Shown here: positions 33,878 through 43,302 of the stretch, piece by piece
Layout of the letters: each line of letters begins with the position of its first letter
How positions within the stretch are numbered: the stretch's first letter is position 1
Assembly (NCBI RefSeq): GCF_025574465.1
Contig: NZ_JAOBPP010000021.1
Location: 186,001-250,000 of the forward strand
DNA: 64,000 nt
From: Kordiimonas aestuarii
GTDB taxonomy: Bacteria > Pseudomonadota > Alphaproteobacteria > Sphingomonadales > Kordiimonadaceae
Reading direction: 5' to 3'
Notes under the pieces: generated by a model
Database searches by the model: none
What the model was told of the DNA's origin: nothing
What the model saw: only the letters and a program-made list of their open reading frames with translations
Program-made: the position numbers and the translations under genes

Positions 33878-34915
33878 TTAGTGCAATATCCGCACGAGCA
33901 TGGCCCCCGCATCCCGCACCGGATCAGTCGCCACGGCCACAACAGCGCCGCTGACCGGCGCATAATGGTGCCTGAGCGGCCGACCAAAAGGATCGTAAAG
34001 AGTGGCAATCGGGTCGCCCTTTTTCACGTGGTCCTTCAAGTCCACCTCAATCACCGCAAGACCGCCCTCCCCAGCGTAAACATTGGTAAAACTGGACCCA
34101 ACAACGGGCGTGGGGGCTGCCCTGTTTTCACCCTCAGCGAGGAAACCCTGCGCGTTAAGAAAATTCTCAAGGCCATTCAACGCCTTGTCAATCAGTCCAG
34201 CCTGAAATTGCTTCGGCCCGCCAATCTCGAATGTGACGGCAGGGATACCCTTGCGCACCATGCTGGTTTCAAGGGTTCCATCCTCACCGGGATCATTCTT
34301 GATCATGTCCGGCATCAGGGAAAAGGCCATCTCACGTACGATGTCATTGCGGAAGTCAGCGAAAACAAACAGGGGATAGCTTGTGCCTGTGGTCTGTGTG
34401 TGCAGGTCCACCACAAGGTCTGTACCCGGTAACAACAGGCCATGCCATAAGTGGTACGCAAAACGGGCTTCCGCGTCCCCGCGCTTCTCGGTCCCGGGAA
34501 AGGCGCGGTTCGGGTCACCACCCCGCACACCGAAGTAACGACTGTGCGCTTCCATGCCGGGCTGGTTAACACCTGGCACAGCGACAATGGTGCCCGACAG
34601 CTTTTCCGGTGACACCATCGACATCAGCCGATGAATGACGCGGATACCGTTCAATTCATCCCCGTGAACAGCCGCAGTCAGCAGCAACTGCTTGCCCGGC
34701 TTTACGCCCTTGAGCACGATAACAGGGACAAGCGACGGCACCCCGGTCGCACCGCGTCCGGCGTTAAAATAGAACTGGTGGCGCCCCGTGGCGAGCGCAC
34801 TTGTATCCAGTTTGTCGATCACGGGTACGTCGCCAACCATGCCGCTGTCCGCATGGGCCGCGAAGCTGCACCAAAGCGAGAGCAAAAACGTCACGCGTGC
34901 CACCAGGCGGATCAT
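33878..34915 (-). CDS. Succinylglutamate desuccinylase/aspartoacylase family protein, exported
   Basis: A zinc hydrolase of the M14 AstE/AspA group, about 345 residues. Zinc ligands are in LTAAVHGDELNG (H-x-x-E) and VVDLHTQTTG; the substrate-binding RYFGVRGGDPNRAFPG and the late Glu in PAVTFEIGGP are also present. A signal peptide (MIRLVARVTFLLSLWCSFAAHA) is unusual for AstE proper and points to a periplasmic deacylase or amidase of unknown substrate. The start is ATG 34915; the frame extends upstream. Divergent from the CDF-like transporter gene. Confidence 0.86.
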   Translation of the reverse strand: MIRLVARVTFLLSLWCSFAAHADSGMVGDVPVIDKLDTSALATGRHQFYFNAGRGATGVPSLVPVIVLKGVKPGKQLLLTAAVHGDELNGIRVIHRLMSMVSPEKLSGTIVAVPGVNQPGMEAHSRYFGVRGGDPNRAFPGTEKRGDAEARFAYHLWHGLLLPGTDLVVDLHTQTTGTSYPLFVFADFRNDIVREMAFSLMPDMIKNDPGEDGTLETSMVRKGIPAVTFEIGGPKQFQAGLIDKALNGLENFLNAQGFLAEGENRAAPTPVVGSSFTNVYAGEGGLAVIEVDLKDHVKKGDPIATLYDPFGRPLRHHYAPVSGAVVAVATDPVRDAGAMLVRILH

Positions 34916-35081
34916 AAACCGGTCTCCCTTCACAAAATCATGGCGTACATCATCGCAGAACGCCCCCCACGCACGCAATCATCAATCTAGCGCCCAAGTG
35001 GCATCAGCCTGGGATCACACAGAAATTTGGGTTGCAGTTCCCCCGCCGGTGATGCCAAATAAGGGGGAAGGAGTTAGCCTG

Positions 35082-35714
35082 ATGGGTGCCAATTGTTGTC
35101 ACAACGTGAAGTTTGAGGGCCTTGACCCCGCCTACAAACGTGCGCTGGTCCTTGTCATCCTGATCAATGCGGTCATGTTCCTGGTGGAAATGCCGATGGG
35201 CTATGTCGGGCAGAGTCAGGCGCTAAAGGCCGACGCCCTTGATTTCCTCGGCGACACCTGCACCTATGCGCTTTCGCTTTATGTAATCGGCAAGGCCGAC
35301 ACCATGCGCGCCAAGGCCGCGCTTATCAAAGGGCTCAGCCTGTCCGCCATGGGTCTATGGGTGCTGGGCTCCACACTCTATACCGTGCTGTACCTCAAGG
35401 AACCGCAAGCCTTTATCATGGGATCGGTAGGTGCGGCCGCGCTTGCTGCCAACGTCGCAAGCGTGCTGCTGCTCGTACGCTTCAAAGACGGCGACGCCAA
35501 CGTACGGTCTGTCTGGCTTTGCAGCCGTAATGACGCTATCGGTAATGTCATGGTAATGGTCGCGGCGTCTGGGGTATGGGCTACTGGCACCGGTTGGCCC
35601 GACCTGATCGTGGCCGGGATCATGGCTAGCATTTTCCTCTCCGGCTCTATCGCAATTATACGGCAGGCGCGCACCGAGCTTGCACACCATCACCGTCACG
35701 CGGCTGCGGAATAG
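35082..35714 (+). CDS. Cation transporter, CDF-like
   Basis: A 210-residue inner-membrane protein with about six TM helices, resembling the TM domain of cation diffusion facilitators. LKADALDFLGDTCTYALSL matches the TM2 metal site (D-x-x-x-D form) and WLCSRNDAIGNVMVM the TM5 site. There is no cytosolic C-terminal dimerisation domain, only a short His tail (AHHHRHAAAE). N-terminal CCHN may also bind metal. The start is ATG 35082 after GGAAGGAG. Ten bases separate it from the LplT-like gene, so they are co-transcribed. Confidence 0.85.
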   Translation: MGANCCHNVKFEGLDPAYKRALVLVILINAVMFLVEMPMGYVGQSQALKADALDFLGDTCTYALSLYVIGKADTMRAKAALIKGLSLSAMGLWVLGSTLYTVLYLKEPQAFIMGSVGAAALAANVASVLLLVRFKDGDANVRSVWLCSRNDAIGNVMVMVAASGVWATGTGWPDLIVAGIMASIFLSGSIAIIRQARTELAHHHRHAAAE

Positions 35715-35724
35715 GCCGGGGAAG

Positions 35725-37014
35725 ATGGAGCGCACACCATTCTCGCTTCTCGGTACCCGGCGCTTCCTTGCACTTTTCATTACCCAGTTTCTGGGCGCAA
35801 TGAACGACAACCTGTTCCGGCAGGCGCTTATCATGCTCATCACCTACCGGATCGCCGACCAGATGTCGACCCAGCCCGCGGTGTTGAACAATCTTGCCAT
35901 CGGGCTTTTCATCCTACCGTATTTTATCTTCTCCGCCCTTGCGGGCCAGTTGGCCGACAAGTTTGACAAGTCCCGCCAGATTGTCTGGATCAAACTGTGG
36001 GAAGTGGGTTTGATGTTGCTGGGTGCCCTTGCCTTTCGGCTTGAAAGCCTGCCGCTGATGATCGGCGTCCTATCCGGCCTTGGCCTCCAGAGCGCCTTTT
36101 TTGGCCCGATCAAATATTCCATCCTGCCGGAACTGACGAGCAAGGATGAACTGTTGGGGGCAAATGGGCTTATCGAGGCAGGCACCTTTGTTTCCATTCT
36201 TTTAGGGCTTCTCATCGGCGGGCTTTTGGTGCTGCAGCCAGGTGGCACCGACAAAATGGCCTATCTGATGATCAGCCTCGCGGTCATCGGCACTATTTCC
36301 GGCAGCATGGTGCCCCGCACCGGAGCAGCGGCACCGGACCTCAAGCTTAATTTCAACGTCTTCACGGCGACCGGCAGGCAGCTCAAGGCCGCATGGCAGC
36401 ATGACATCGCGCGCCCAGCGATTATCTGCATCAGCTGGATATGGCTCTACGGCTCGATCTACATCACACAAATCCCGGATATTGTGAAAAACAGACTGGG
36501 TGGAGACGAGACGGTCGTCACCGTCATCATCGCCTGTTTCTCCATCGGCGTTGGTGTGGGCTCGCTGACATGCAGCCGCCTGCTCAAGGGCCAGATATCG
36601 GCCCGACTGGCGCGCCCCGCTCTTCTGTGTCTTGCAGCAACCAGCGTGCTGCTTTATCTGGCATTGCCCGGCGAAAATGGCGTTGATGCGACATCGGTGA
36701 TTAACCTGCCCACATTCCTGAGCATCATTTCAAACTGGTTTGTGCTTGGGCTTCTTATTGCCGTCGCCATTGCCGCAGGTATGGTCATCGTTCCATTTTA
36801 CGCCATCCTGCAGGACCGCAGTGAACGTAGTCAGCGATCACGCATGATCGCCGCCAACAATATTTTCAACAGCGGCTTCATGGCCGGAGGCACGATCATC
36901 GCCGCCATCCTCATCACCACCGGGCTGACATCCTCGCAAATTTTGCTGCTTTATGCATTTGCCAACCTGCTAATCCTGCCGATTGCGACCAAACTGTCAG
37001 ATCGGCTAAAATGA
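35725..37014 (+). CDS. MFS transporter, LplT-like (lysophospholipid transporter)
   Basis: About 429 residues, 12 TM helices. GAMNDNLFRQAL in TM1 and the block SAFFGPIKYSILPE are characteristic of LplT and the MFS half of LplT-Aas fusions, which flip lysophospholipids inward for reacylation. No acyltransferase or acyl-ACP synthetase domain follows, and no aas gene is near. The start is ATG 35725 with GGGGAAG directly upstream. The next gene on the strand encodes a putative lysoplasmalogenase. Confidence 0.87.
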   Translation: MERTPFSLLGTRRFLALFITQFLGAMNDNLFRQALIMLITYRIADQMSTQPAVLNNLAIGLFILPYFIFSALAGQLADKFDKSRQIVWIKLWEVGLMLLGALAFRLESLPLMIGVLSGLGLQSAFFGPIKYSILPELTSKDELLGANGLIEAGTFVSILLGLLIGGLLVLQPGGTDKMAYLMISLAVIGTISGSMVPRTGAAAPDLKLNFNVFTATGRQLKAAWQHDIARPAIICISWIWLYGSIYITQIPDIVKNRLGGDETVVTVIIACFSIGVGVGSLTCSRLLKGQISARLARPALLCLAATSVLLYLALPGENGVDATSVINLPTFLSIISNWFVLGLLIAVAIAAGMVIVPFYAILQDRSERSQRSRMIAANNIFNSGFMAGGTIIAAILITTGLTSSQILLLYAFANLLILPIATKLSDRLK

Positions 37015-37062
37015 AACAAACAAACATTCCCGCCTTGAAATTGATACATTTGAATCAAAGGC

Positions 37063-37091
37063 TTGTGGCGGCATCAAAGGCCTGCCTATAG
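37063..37091 (+). promoter_or_regulatory. Candidate sigma-70 promoter for the YhhN gene
   Basis: TTGTGG and CTATAG are separated by 17 bases; CTATAG ends 21 bases before the GTG start at 37113. Match read by eye. Confidence 0.35.
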
Positions 37092-37112
37092 TGCGGTGAA
37101 AAGGGATAATTC

Positions 37113-37829
37113 GTGACACGCATCTTCAGCCAACGCAAGCGACCGGTTATCGAAGCCATGGGACAGATATTTGTCATTCTGTCTTTCCTTGGTGCTGTTG
37201 CCTATGGTGCCGGCCTCTATCCCGAAGGCATCCTGTGGCAGGCACTGGTCAAGATGAGCGCTGTCAGCTTTCTTGTTTTTTTTGTTGGCATCAACCTCAG
37301 GTCTTTCAGCCACTTCCTGCTGATGCTGGCACTTGTTGCATCTGTTGCCGGGGATGTGCTTCTGGTGATCCCGCACGAACAATCCTTCCTTCGGGGACTG
37401 ATGGCCTTCGGGGTTGCCCATATCACCTTTACTATTCTTTATCTCGTCAACGGCCAGCGATTTGACCGGATTACCGCAAACAGAATACGCTTTGTTATTA
37501 TTTTATGGTTCTTCGCTTTTGTTGCCGGCTATTGGATGTATGATGCGCTTGGTGACATGCGTTACTATGTACTTGGTTATACCACAGTGCTTGTACTGAT
37601 GGCATCAACCGCACTGCTCAGCAAATTTCCTCCCCGTCTTGTCGGGCTTGGGGCCGTGCTGTTCGTCTTTTCAGACGCTGCGCTTGGCGCGCGACAATTC
37701 ATGAATGTACCCGACTACGTCGGCTACTTCGTTTGGGTCAGCTATTACCTGAGCCAGTTCATGGTAACGCTTGGTGTCATGCTGACAGAGGATCGTCCAG
37801 CCTACTCAGGCGGATATCGATTTGACTAG
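37113..37829 (+). CDS. YhhN/TMEM86 family lysoplasmalogenase
   Basis: A 238-residue membrane protein with about eight TM helices. VAGDVLLVIP, FGVAHITFTILYL, and VLFVFSDAALGARQF are the conserved acidic/His blocks of the YhhN family, whose vertebrate members (TMEM86) hydrolyse the vinyl-ether bond of lysoplasmalogens. The bacterial substrate is not established. Translation starts at GTG 37113. Placement after the LplT-like gene suggests a shared role in lysophospholipid handling. Confidence 0.84.
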   Translation: MTRIFSQRKRPVIEAMGQIFVILSFLGAVAYGAGLYPEGILWQALVKMSAVSFLVFFVGINLRSFSHFLLMLALVASVAGDVLLVIPHEQSFLRGLMAFGVAHITFTILYLVNGQRFDRITANRIRFVIILWFFAFVAGYWMYDALGDMRYYVLGYTTVLVLMASTALLSKFPPRLVGLGAVLFVFSDAALGARQFMNVPDYVGYFVWVSYYLSQFMVTLGVMLTEDRPAYSGGYRFD

Positions 37830-37877
37830 AAGGCCATTTCCACCCAAAAGGGTGCCTTCGGTTTCAGGACAAAGGTC

Positions 37878-38783
37878 ATGATCAAAGTGGACCAGGATAA
37901 AAGAAAACTGCAGAAGAAAGCCGCAACGCTCGTGGAGGCACTGCCTTACATGCGCAAGTATGCTGGCGAAACATTCGTCATCAAATATGGCGGTCACGCC
38001 ATGGGGGACCCTGCACTTGCCAAACAATTTGCACAGGATATCGTGCTTCTCAAACAGGTAGGCATCAACCCCGTGATTGTGCATGGTGGGGGCCCACAAA
38101 TTGGCCAGATGCTTTCACGCCTATCGATTGAAACCGAATTTGTCGACGGGCTGCGCGTGACTTGCCAATCCACCGTCGACATCGCGGAGATGGTACTGGG
38201 GTCGATCGGCAAATCCATCGTCGCAGACATCAATGATGCGGGGGGGCGGGCCATTGGCCTTTCCGGCAAGGACAGCTCTATGGTGATGGCAACAAAGATG
38301 TCGCGCACCAAGCGCGACCCGGATTCAAACATCGAAAAAGTGATCGACTTTGGATATGTCGGGGAGCCAACAACGGTAAACCCGCAGATTGTCGAACAAT
38401 GCATCCAGAACGGCATCATTCCCGTTATCTCCCCGATCGCCCCGGGCGAAGATGGCCACACCTATAATATTAACGCCGATACCATGGCAGGGGGCATTGC
38501 TGGTGCCTTAAATGCCCGCCGCTTCTTCCTGTTGACCGATGTTCCCGGCGTTCTCAGCAAAGACAAGGAACTGTTGACTGAGCTGGATCACGACGATATC
38601 GAGGCATTGGTCGAAGACGGCACGATTTATGGCGGCATGATGCCCAAGGTGGAAACCTGCCTGAATGCCATCGACAAGGGTGTGAAGGGGGCTGTTATCC
38701 TTGATGGCCGTGTCAAGCATGCCATGCTTCTGGAGATCTTCACCGAACGCGGCGCCGGTACCCTTATCCGCGAGAGGGACTGA
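37878..38783 (+). CDS. argB: Acetylglutamate kinase
   Basis: Phosphorylates N-acetyl-L-glutamate in arginine synthesis. It has 301 residues of the amino acid kinase fold. [10 protein letters not shown] is the N-terminal phosphate-binding Lys-Gly-Gly loop, [14 protein letters not shown] the substrate loop, and [17 protein letters not shown] the nucleotide site. An N-terminal helix of about 25 residues ([19 protein letters not shown]) is the kind found in the arginine-inhibited hexameric enzymes, so feedback inhibition is likely. Confidence 0.96.
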   Translation: MIKVDQDKRKLQKKAATLVEALPYMRKYAGETFVIKYGGHAMGDPALAKQFAQDIVLLKQVGINPVIVHGGGPQIGQMLSRLSIETEFVDGLRVTCQSTVDIAEMVLGSIGKSIVADINDAGGRAIGLSGKDSSMVMATKMSRTKRDPDSNIEKVIDFGYVGEPTTVNPQIVEQCIQNGIIPVISPIAPGEDGHTYNINADTMAGGIAGALNARRFFLLTDVPGVLSKDKELLTELDHDDIEALVEDGTIYGGMMPKVETCLNAIDKGVKGAVILDGRVKHAMLLEIFTERGAGTLIRERD

Positions 38784-38795
38784 CGCTAGTCCCCT

Positions 38796-40187
38796 TTATC
38801 CGGGCCCGACCATGTGTTTGGGGTCGGTCCAGCGATCAAAATCTTCTTCGGAGACATAGCCAAGCGCAAGTGCGGCAGCTTTCAGGGTGGATTTGTCCTT
38901 TGAGGCCTTGCCTGCAATCTCCGCCGTCTTGTCATACCCGATATGTGGCACAAGCGATGTGGCCAGCATCAGGGATCCTTTCAGTAGCTCATCGATACGC
39001 CCGGCATCCGGTTTCATCCCGTCAAGGCAACGCTCGGTAAAACTACCGGCCGCATCCGACAGAAGCTGGACCGACTGCAACACGTTGTAGATCATCACCG
39101 GCTTGTAGGCATTCAGTTCAAATTGTCCCTGGCTGCCCGCCACGGTAACCGTGGTGTGATTGCCCATAACCTGGGCACATACCATGGTCAGCGCTTCCAC
39201 CTGGGTCGGGTTAACCTTGCCCGCCATGATGGAAGATCCCGGTTCATTTTTTGGCAGAACCAGTTCCGCAAAACCGCCGCGCGGCCCACAACCCATCATG
39301 CGGATGTCATTGGCAATTTTAAACAAGGCGGATGCAGCCCCATTCAGTACGCCGGAAAGCGCCACCAGTTCGTCATGCGCACTGATACCGGCAAACTTGT
39401 TGGATGCCGGTTCGAATGTGAACCCCGCGACCTCATTCAAATGGTTGCAGAATGTGGCCGGAAAATCCGCGTGACAGTTGATGCCTGTACCAACGGCCGT
39501 GCCGCCCTGCGGGAGCTTGCAAAGCCGGGGCATGACATCCTTAAGCCCGTCTAACACCGCCTCAACCTGAACCTGATAGGCCGAAAAAACCTGATCAAGC
39601 GTAATCGGAGTCGCATCCTGCATGTGGGTGCGGCCAAGTTTAATGATATCCCCGTACGACGACCTGAACGTCTTCAGGGACGCCCCCATAGCTTCAAGTG
39701 CAGGGCGGAGTTCGCGTTCCACCATCAAAGCAGAAGAGATCAGCATCACGGTCGGGATCGTATCGTTCGAGGATTGGCCCATGTTCACATGATCGTTCGG
39801 ATGCACAACACTTTTGTCACCCCGCCTGCCTCCCAGAATTTCGGCGGCGCGATTGGCAATCACCTCATTGGCGTTCATGTTGCTTTGCGTACCAGATCCA
39901 GTTTGCCACACAGGCAGCGGAAATTCGTCATCCAACTCGCCGGAGAAAACCTCAGTCGCGGCCGTCATGATGGCGTCCGCGATTTTTGCATCCAGAAGTC
40001 CAAGCGCCTTGTTCGCTGCGGCGGCCGCATGTTTCTGCATGCCTAGCGCCCGGACGAAGGGTAGTGGCAACTTTTCGCTTCCGATGGGGAAATTCATCAG
40101 GCAGCGCTGCGTCTGCGCGCCCCAAAGGCGGCTGGCGGGAACCTCTACCGGCCCGATTGAATCAGATTCTGTGCGTGTGTCGACCAT
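38796..40187 (-). CDS. fumC: Fumarate hydratase, class II
   Basis: Hydrates fumarate to L-malate in the TCA cycle; an iron-free, heat-stable homotetramer. It has 463 residues. Family marks are PLPVWQTGSGTQSNMNANEV, HPNDHVNMGQSSND, GRTHMQDATPITL (catalytic His) and the signature GSSIMAGKVNPTQ with its mobile serine. It shares the superfamily fold with ArgH at 5679. Convergent with argB. Confidence 0.96.
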   Translation of the reverse strand: MVDTRTESDSIGPVEVPASRLWGAQTQRCLMNFPIGSEKLPLPFVRALGMQKHAAAAANKALGLLDAKIADAIMTAATEVFSGELDDEFPLPVWQTGSGTQSNMNANEVIANRAAEILGGRRGDKSVVHPNDHVNMGQSSNDTIPTVMLISSALMVERELRPALEAMGASLKTFRSSYGDIIKLGRTHMQDATPITLDQVFSAYQVQVEAVLDGLKDVMPRLCKLPQGGTAVGTGINCHADFPATFCNHLNEVAGFTFEPASNKFAGISAHDELVALSGVLNGAASALFKIANDIRMMGCGPRGGFAELVLPKNEPGSSIMAGKVNPTQVEALTMVCAQVMGNHTTVTVAGSQGQFELNAYKPVMIYNVLQSVQLLSDAAGSFTERCLDGMKPDAGRIDELLKGSLMLATSLVPHIGYDKTAEIAGKASKDKSTLKAAALALGYVSEEDFDRWTDPKHMVGPG

Positions 40188-40250
40188 CAGTCATCTCCTT
40201 TCCCTCCAAGGATAGGTTTTACTGTGGTGAGAATTTGACATGCCAGAAAA

Positions 40251-41540
40251 CTAGGCTTGTTCGACAAAATAACTCAGATGCCAATCAAGTTCATTATCGT
40301 CGATGGGGTAATTCTTGCCGTCTTTGGCGCTTAACAATTGTGCGGCGGGAACCAATGCATATTTGGTTTGCAACTCATAGGCCGTACGCATGCTGAGCCC
40401 GGCTTTCCAGGCCAGTGCCGTGACTGCCCGACCACTTTTTGAGTGGATGATCTGCCGTACTGTCGTCACCGGCAAATCCGCCATTACAGCCAGGCATTGA
40501 AGAAGCAGTTCGCGCCGGTTAGCTTCAATCTGGTCATGCACAAACGCGTCATCCAGCATGCCTTTCTGGAAATATTCCAGGGCCCGGGCTGCAAGCTCAG
40601 ATTCTTCGTCATCACCTACCCGTTCGCTTGAAAGCCGCTCACGCACGCGCTCGAGCAGGTCTTCCGCCTGCTCTTCCGGTAACTCGGCCTGATCCATCAT
40701 GGCGTGGACAAGGGCTGACGCCACAAAGCCCGCGATGCGCTTCATCGCCCGTATGGAAAGCTGCGGCCGGAGCGCCAGCGGCGCGTGCAGTTCCTCAACG
40801 GTTTTTGCGTGGTCGATAATCTGGTCCAGCGTATCTTCGCGGATTTGCGCGTTGGTATTGGCCAGCAGCGATGCGATCGCAGGCACATCGAGGGTGGCCG
40901 CAATATCCGCTGATACATCAACGGAGATATTGGCGCGGCTGGCGATAGCCTTAAGCGCGCCAATGCTGATGCCCGCCGCGATAATCTCACGCAGATCATC
41001 GTCATTCAAAAGCGGTGAATACTGAAGGATCGGGCCACAAACGATGGCCTCCACATCTCGCGCGAGCCTGTCGATGAGATCCTTTGGCACCTGATCACTA
41101 GTCTTGATCTCGTCCGCTATAATCGCCCGCACCTTGGGCAACTGGTCTTCCGCCAGCGTCTCAAGCACCTTGATGGCTTTTTCCCTGAGTGCTGTCTGTT
41201 CCCCTGGTGCCAACCCCGGCACCAGCCGACCTATTTTGCGTGCCAGTTCCGCCCGGACGCCTTCATCATCGTCAGATATCAGTTTTTCTGCGGCCTGAAT
41301 GGGCGTGGACGGGTTTTGGGCAATCGCCTTGCGTACTTCGGCCGATGCATCTTCTGCCAGATAATAAAGCACTTCAGGCCGAGCGTCGTGACGTTCCGCC
41401 AGCGCCTGCCGTTGGCCCTGCGTACCGGACTGCAAAATGTGCTGTTCCTGCTCTTTGGTCAGCGTGGCAGGCAAGCCCTGCGCGGACGCACGGGCTTTCT
41501 TCTCGCCACCACCCAAAAGCGATTTCAGCTTCTTGAGCAT
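40251..41540 (-). CDS. DUF2336 domain-containing protein
   Basis: About 429 residues, almost all helical, with HEAT-like repeats. ARPEVLYYLAEDASAEVRKAIAQNP is the first clear repeat, and RREPLL-type segments follow; the C-terminal part (from about residue 150) is the DUF2336 region, known mainly from alphaproteobacteria. No enzymatic motif is seen. The start ATG 41540 lies one base after the stop of the diguanylate cyclase gene, and its Shine-Dalgarno (GGAGGAAT) overlaps that gene's last codons, so expression is coupled. A c-di-GMP effector or scaffold role is inference. Confidence 0.82.
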   Translation of the reverse strand: MLKKLKSLLGGGEKKARASAQGLPATLTKEQEQHILQSGTQGQRQALAERHDARPEVLYYLAEDASAEVRKAIAQNPSTPIQAAEKLISDDDEGVRAELARKIGRLVPGLAPGEQTALREKAIKVLETLAEDQLPKVRAIIADEIKTSDQVPKDLIDRLARDVEAIVCGPILQYSPLLNDDDLREIIAAGISIGALKAIASRANISVDVSADIAATLDVPAIASLLANTNAQIREDTLDQIIDHAKTVEELHAPLALRPQLSIRAMKRIAGFVASALVHAMMDQAELPEEQAEDLLERVRERLSSERVGDDEESELAARALEYFQKGMLDDAFVHDQIEANRRELLLQCLAVMADLPVTTVRQIIHSKSGRAVTALAWKAGLSMRTAYELQTKYALVPAAQLLSAKDGKNYPIDDNELDWHLSYFVEQA

Positions 41541-41541
41541 A

Positions 41542-43206
41542 TTATTCCTCCGCCCCCGCTCTACCTTCTCTGGACACAATCGCAATATCGCCACGCCCGG
41601 CCGCTTTCACATCATACAACACTGCATCTGCCTTGTCGGCGAGGTCTTCAAAGGAGAAATCTGTACCGGCGATCGACTGGCAAATGCCAACGGAGGCATT
41701 GAGCCGCAGCATCTCTGCACCTAATGAAGCGCGAACGCTGGGCATGGCATCAAGAAGCGCCTGTGCTTTCTCCGCAGCTTTGTCGGCGTCAACATCTTCA
41801 AGCCAGAGCACAAATTCGTCACCCCCATACCGACCCGCATAATCACAGGGCCGGATCATGTTTTGCATGTGCTCCGCCACCAACCTCAGCGCATTGTCCC
41901 CTGTTTGATGACCCAAGGTGTCGTTAATTTCCTTGAAGTGATCAAGATCTATAAACAGCAGACACCCGGACTGCCCCGTGCGGGCCTGATGCTTGAGCCT
42001 CGCCTCGATAGTTTCCACAAGCGCCCGGCGGTTCAATAGGCCGGTCAGGTCGTCCTTGCTTGAGAGACGGTAAAGCTTGTCAATCAGTTGAGCCTTGCTG
42101 AAGGCCGCCGTCAGGACACCCGCCACACCGTCCAATAGTTGATGCTCCTGCGACGACCACGGGCTGACACTCGTATCCCGGCTGATAATCACCATCCCCA
42201 ATGCGTTGCCGCCAAGCTCCAATCGTATGGCCAGGTGATCGCGGTCATGGTCAGGCACCAGCACAGACGTCTTCTCCTGACCGCTCAGCGACGACCAGAT
42301 TGTATCGAGATCCAGAATGTCGTGGCGCGAGCCCAGTATCGACAGCGGCACCAGGCCTTCCTTGTACTGGATCACTGCCCAGACCATGTCCGCGCGCAAC
42401 ACATCCAGAAGTGCTTCTGAGGCGTTGTCCATCAATTCCTGCGCGGTCTCAAACTTATTAAGACCATTGGTGATGCGTTGCAAAAGCGTAAAGCGCAGGC
42501 TGTCCTGCCGGGCCTTGCGCTCGGCCAGATGCCGGGCCGTCATGTCACGGCAGGTGCCACGCAGTGATGTGCGTTGTCCCACGTCGTCAAACTGAGGGTG
42601 CACAGCAAAATGCAACCAGCGTTTATCCTGGCCATCAAGCTGCACGGGTACCGCGTCAAAATGCATGCTTTTACTGGACGAAAAAGGATTGCGCACCGGC
42701 GCGTCACCATGTGGCCAGAAAAACTGACTGGCGTACCGCCCAAGCCAGTCCTCTGTTTTTATGCCGAACGCCTCTGTGGGGGTCAAAAACCGGAAGACCT
42801 GATCGTGGTCCACCTCAAATGCCAGGTCAGCGGATGAATCCAGCAGTTCCTTAAGAAGGGCGCGGCTTTTCATCAAAGCCTCGGTCACCTTGTCATGCAG
42901 GGTGGTGTCACGGGCGACAATGGTCACTCCTTTGCTGCCAGGAACTGCCGCCAGCCATTGATTGCCGCCACGGTCGGCCTCGCGCCGCGCTTCGGCGGGC
43001 TGCCCGCTTTCAAATACCCTGGCGACCAGGGCCGCAAGCACCGGGTCCGTCGCCTCCCAAAGGGCAGCGAGAGACGCCGCCGAGGACGACTGGTCAGCAA
43101 CCCTGCCCGCCTCGTCGATGCGCACAGCACAGACATCAGCGCCTGCAAGGCCAGCGCCGTCATCCGACTTACGCCAGGATGATACAAATTTTGTCAATGT
43201 GCTCAC
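41542..43206 (-). CDS. Diguanylate cyclase with PAS- and GAF-like sensor domains
   Basis: 554 residues, no TM helix. A PAS-like domain spans about residues 115-215 (FLTPTEAFGIKTEDWLGR), a GAF-like domain about 235-375, and a GGDEF domain about 385-545. The active site is intact (GRYGGDEFVLWLEDV), as is the inhibitory I-site RPCD five residues before it, so the protein should make c-di-GMP and be feedback inhibited. DDLTGLLNRRAL and FIDLDHFKEINDTLGH are the other GGDEF marks. No EAL domain. Followed by the coupled DUF2336 gene. Confidence 0.94.
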   Translation of the reverse strand: MSTLTKFVSSWRKSDDGAGLAGADVCAVRIDEAGRVADQSSSAASLAALWEATDPVLAALVARVFESGQPAEARREADRGGNQWLAAVPGSKGVTIVARDTTLHDKVTEALMKSRALLKELLDSSADLAFEVDHDQVFRFLTPTEAFGIKTEDWLGRYASQFFWPHGDAPVRNPFSSSKSMHFDAVPVQLDGQDKRWLHFAVHPQFDDVGQRTSLRGTCRDMTARHLAERKARQDSLRFTLLQRITNGLNKFETAQELMDNASEALLDVLRADMVWAVIQYKEGLVPLSILGSRHDILDLDTIWSSLSGQEKTSVLVPDHDRDHLAIRLELGGNALGMVIISRDTSVSPWSSQEHQLLDGVAGVLTAAFSKAQLIDKLYRLSSKDDLTGLLNRRALVETIEARLKHQARTGQSGCLLFIDLDHFKEINDTLGHQTGDNALRLVAEHMQNMIRPCDYAGRYGGDEFVLWLEDVDADKAAEKAQALLDAMPSVRASLGAEMLRLNASVGICQSIAGTDFSFEDLADKADAVLYDVKAAGRGDIAIVSREGRAGAEE

Positions 43207-43302
43207 GTACGGGTTTCCAACACCTTCTTCCGCTCACCAACAGTCTAGATTGTTTATTGTTAATGTAGATTTAACAGTCATTTGGGCATAATTGTAAGAA
43301 CT

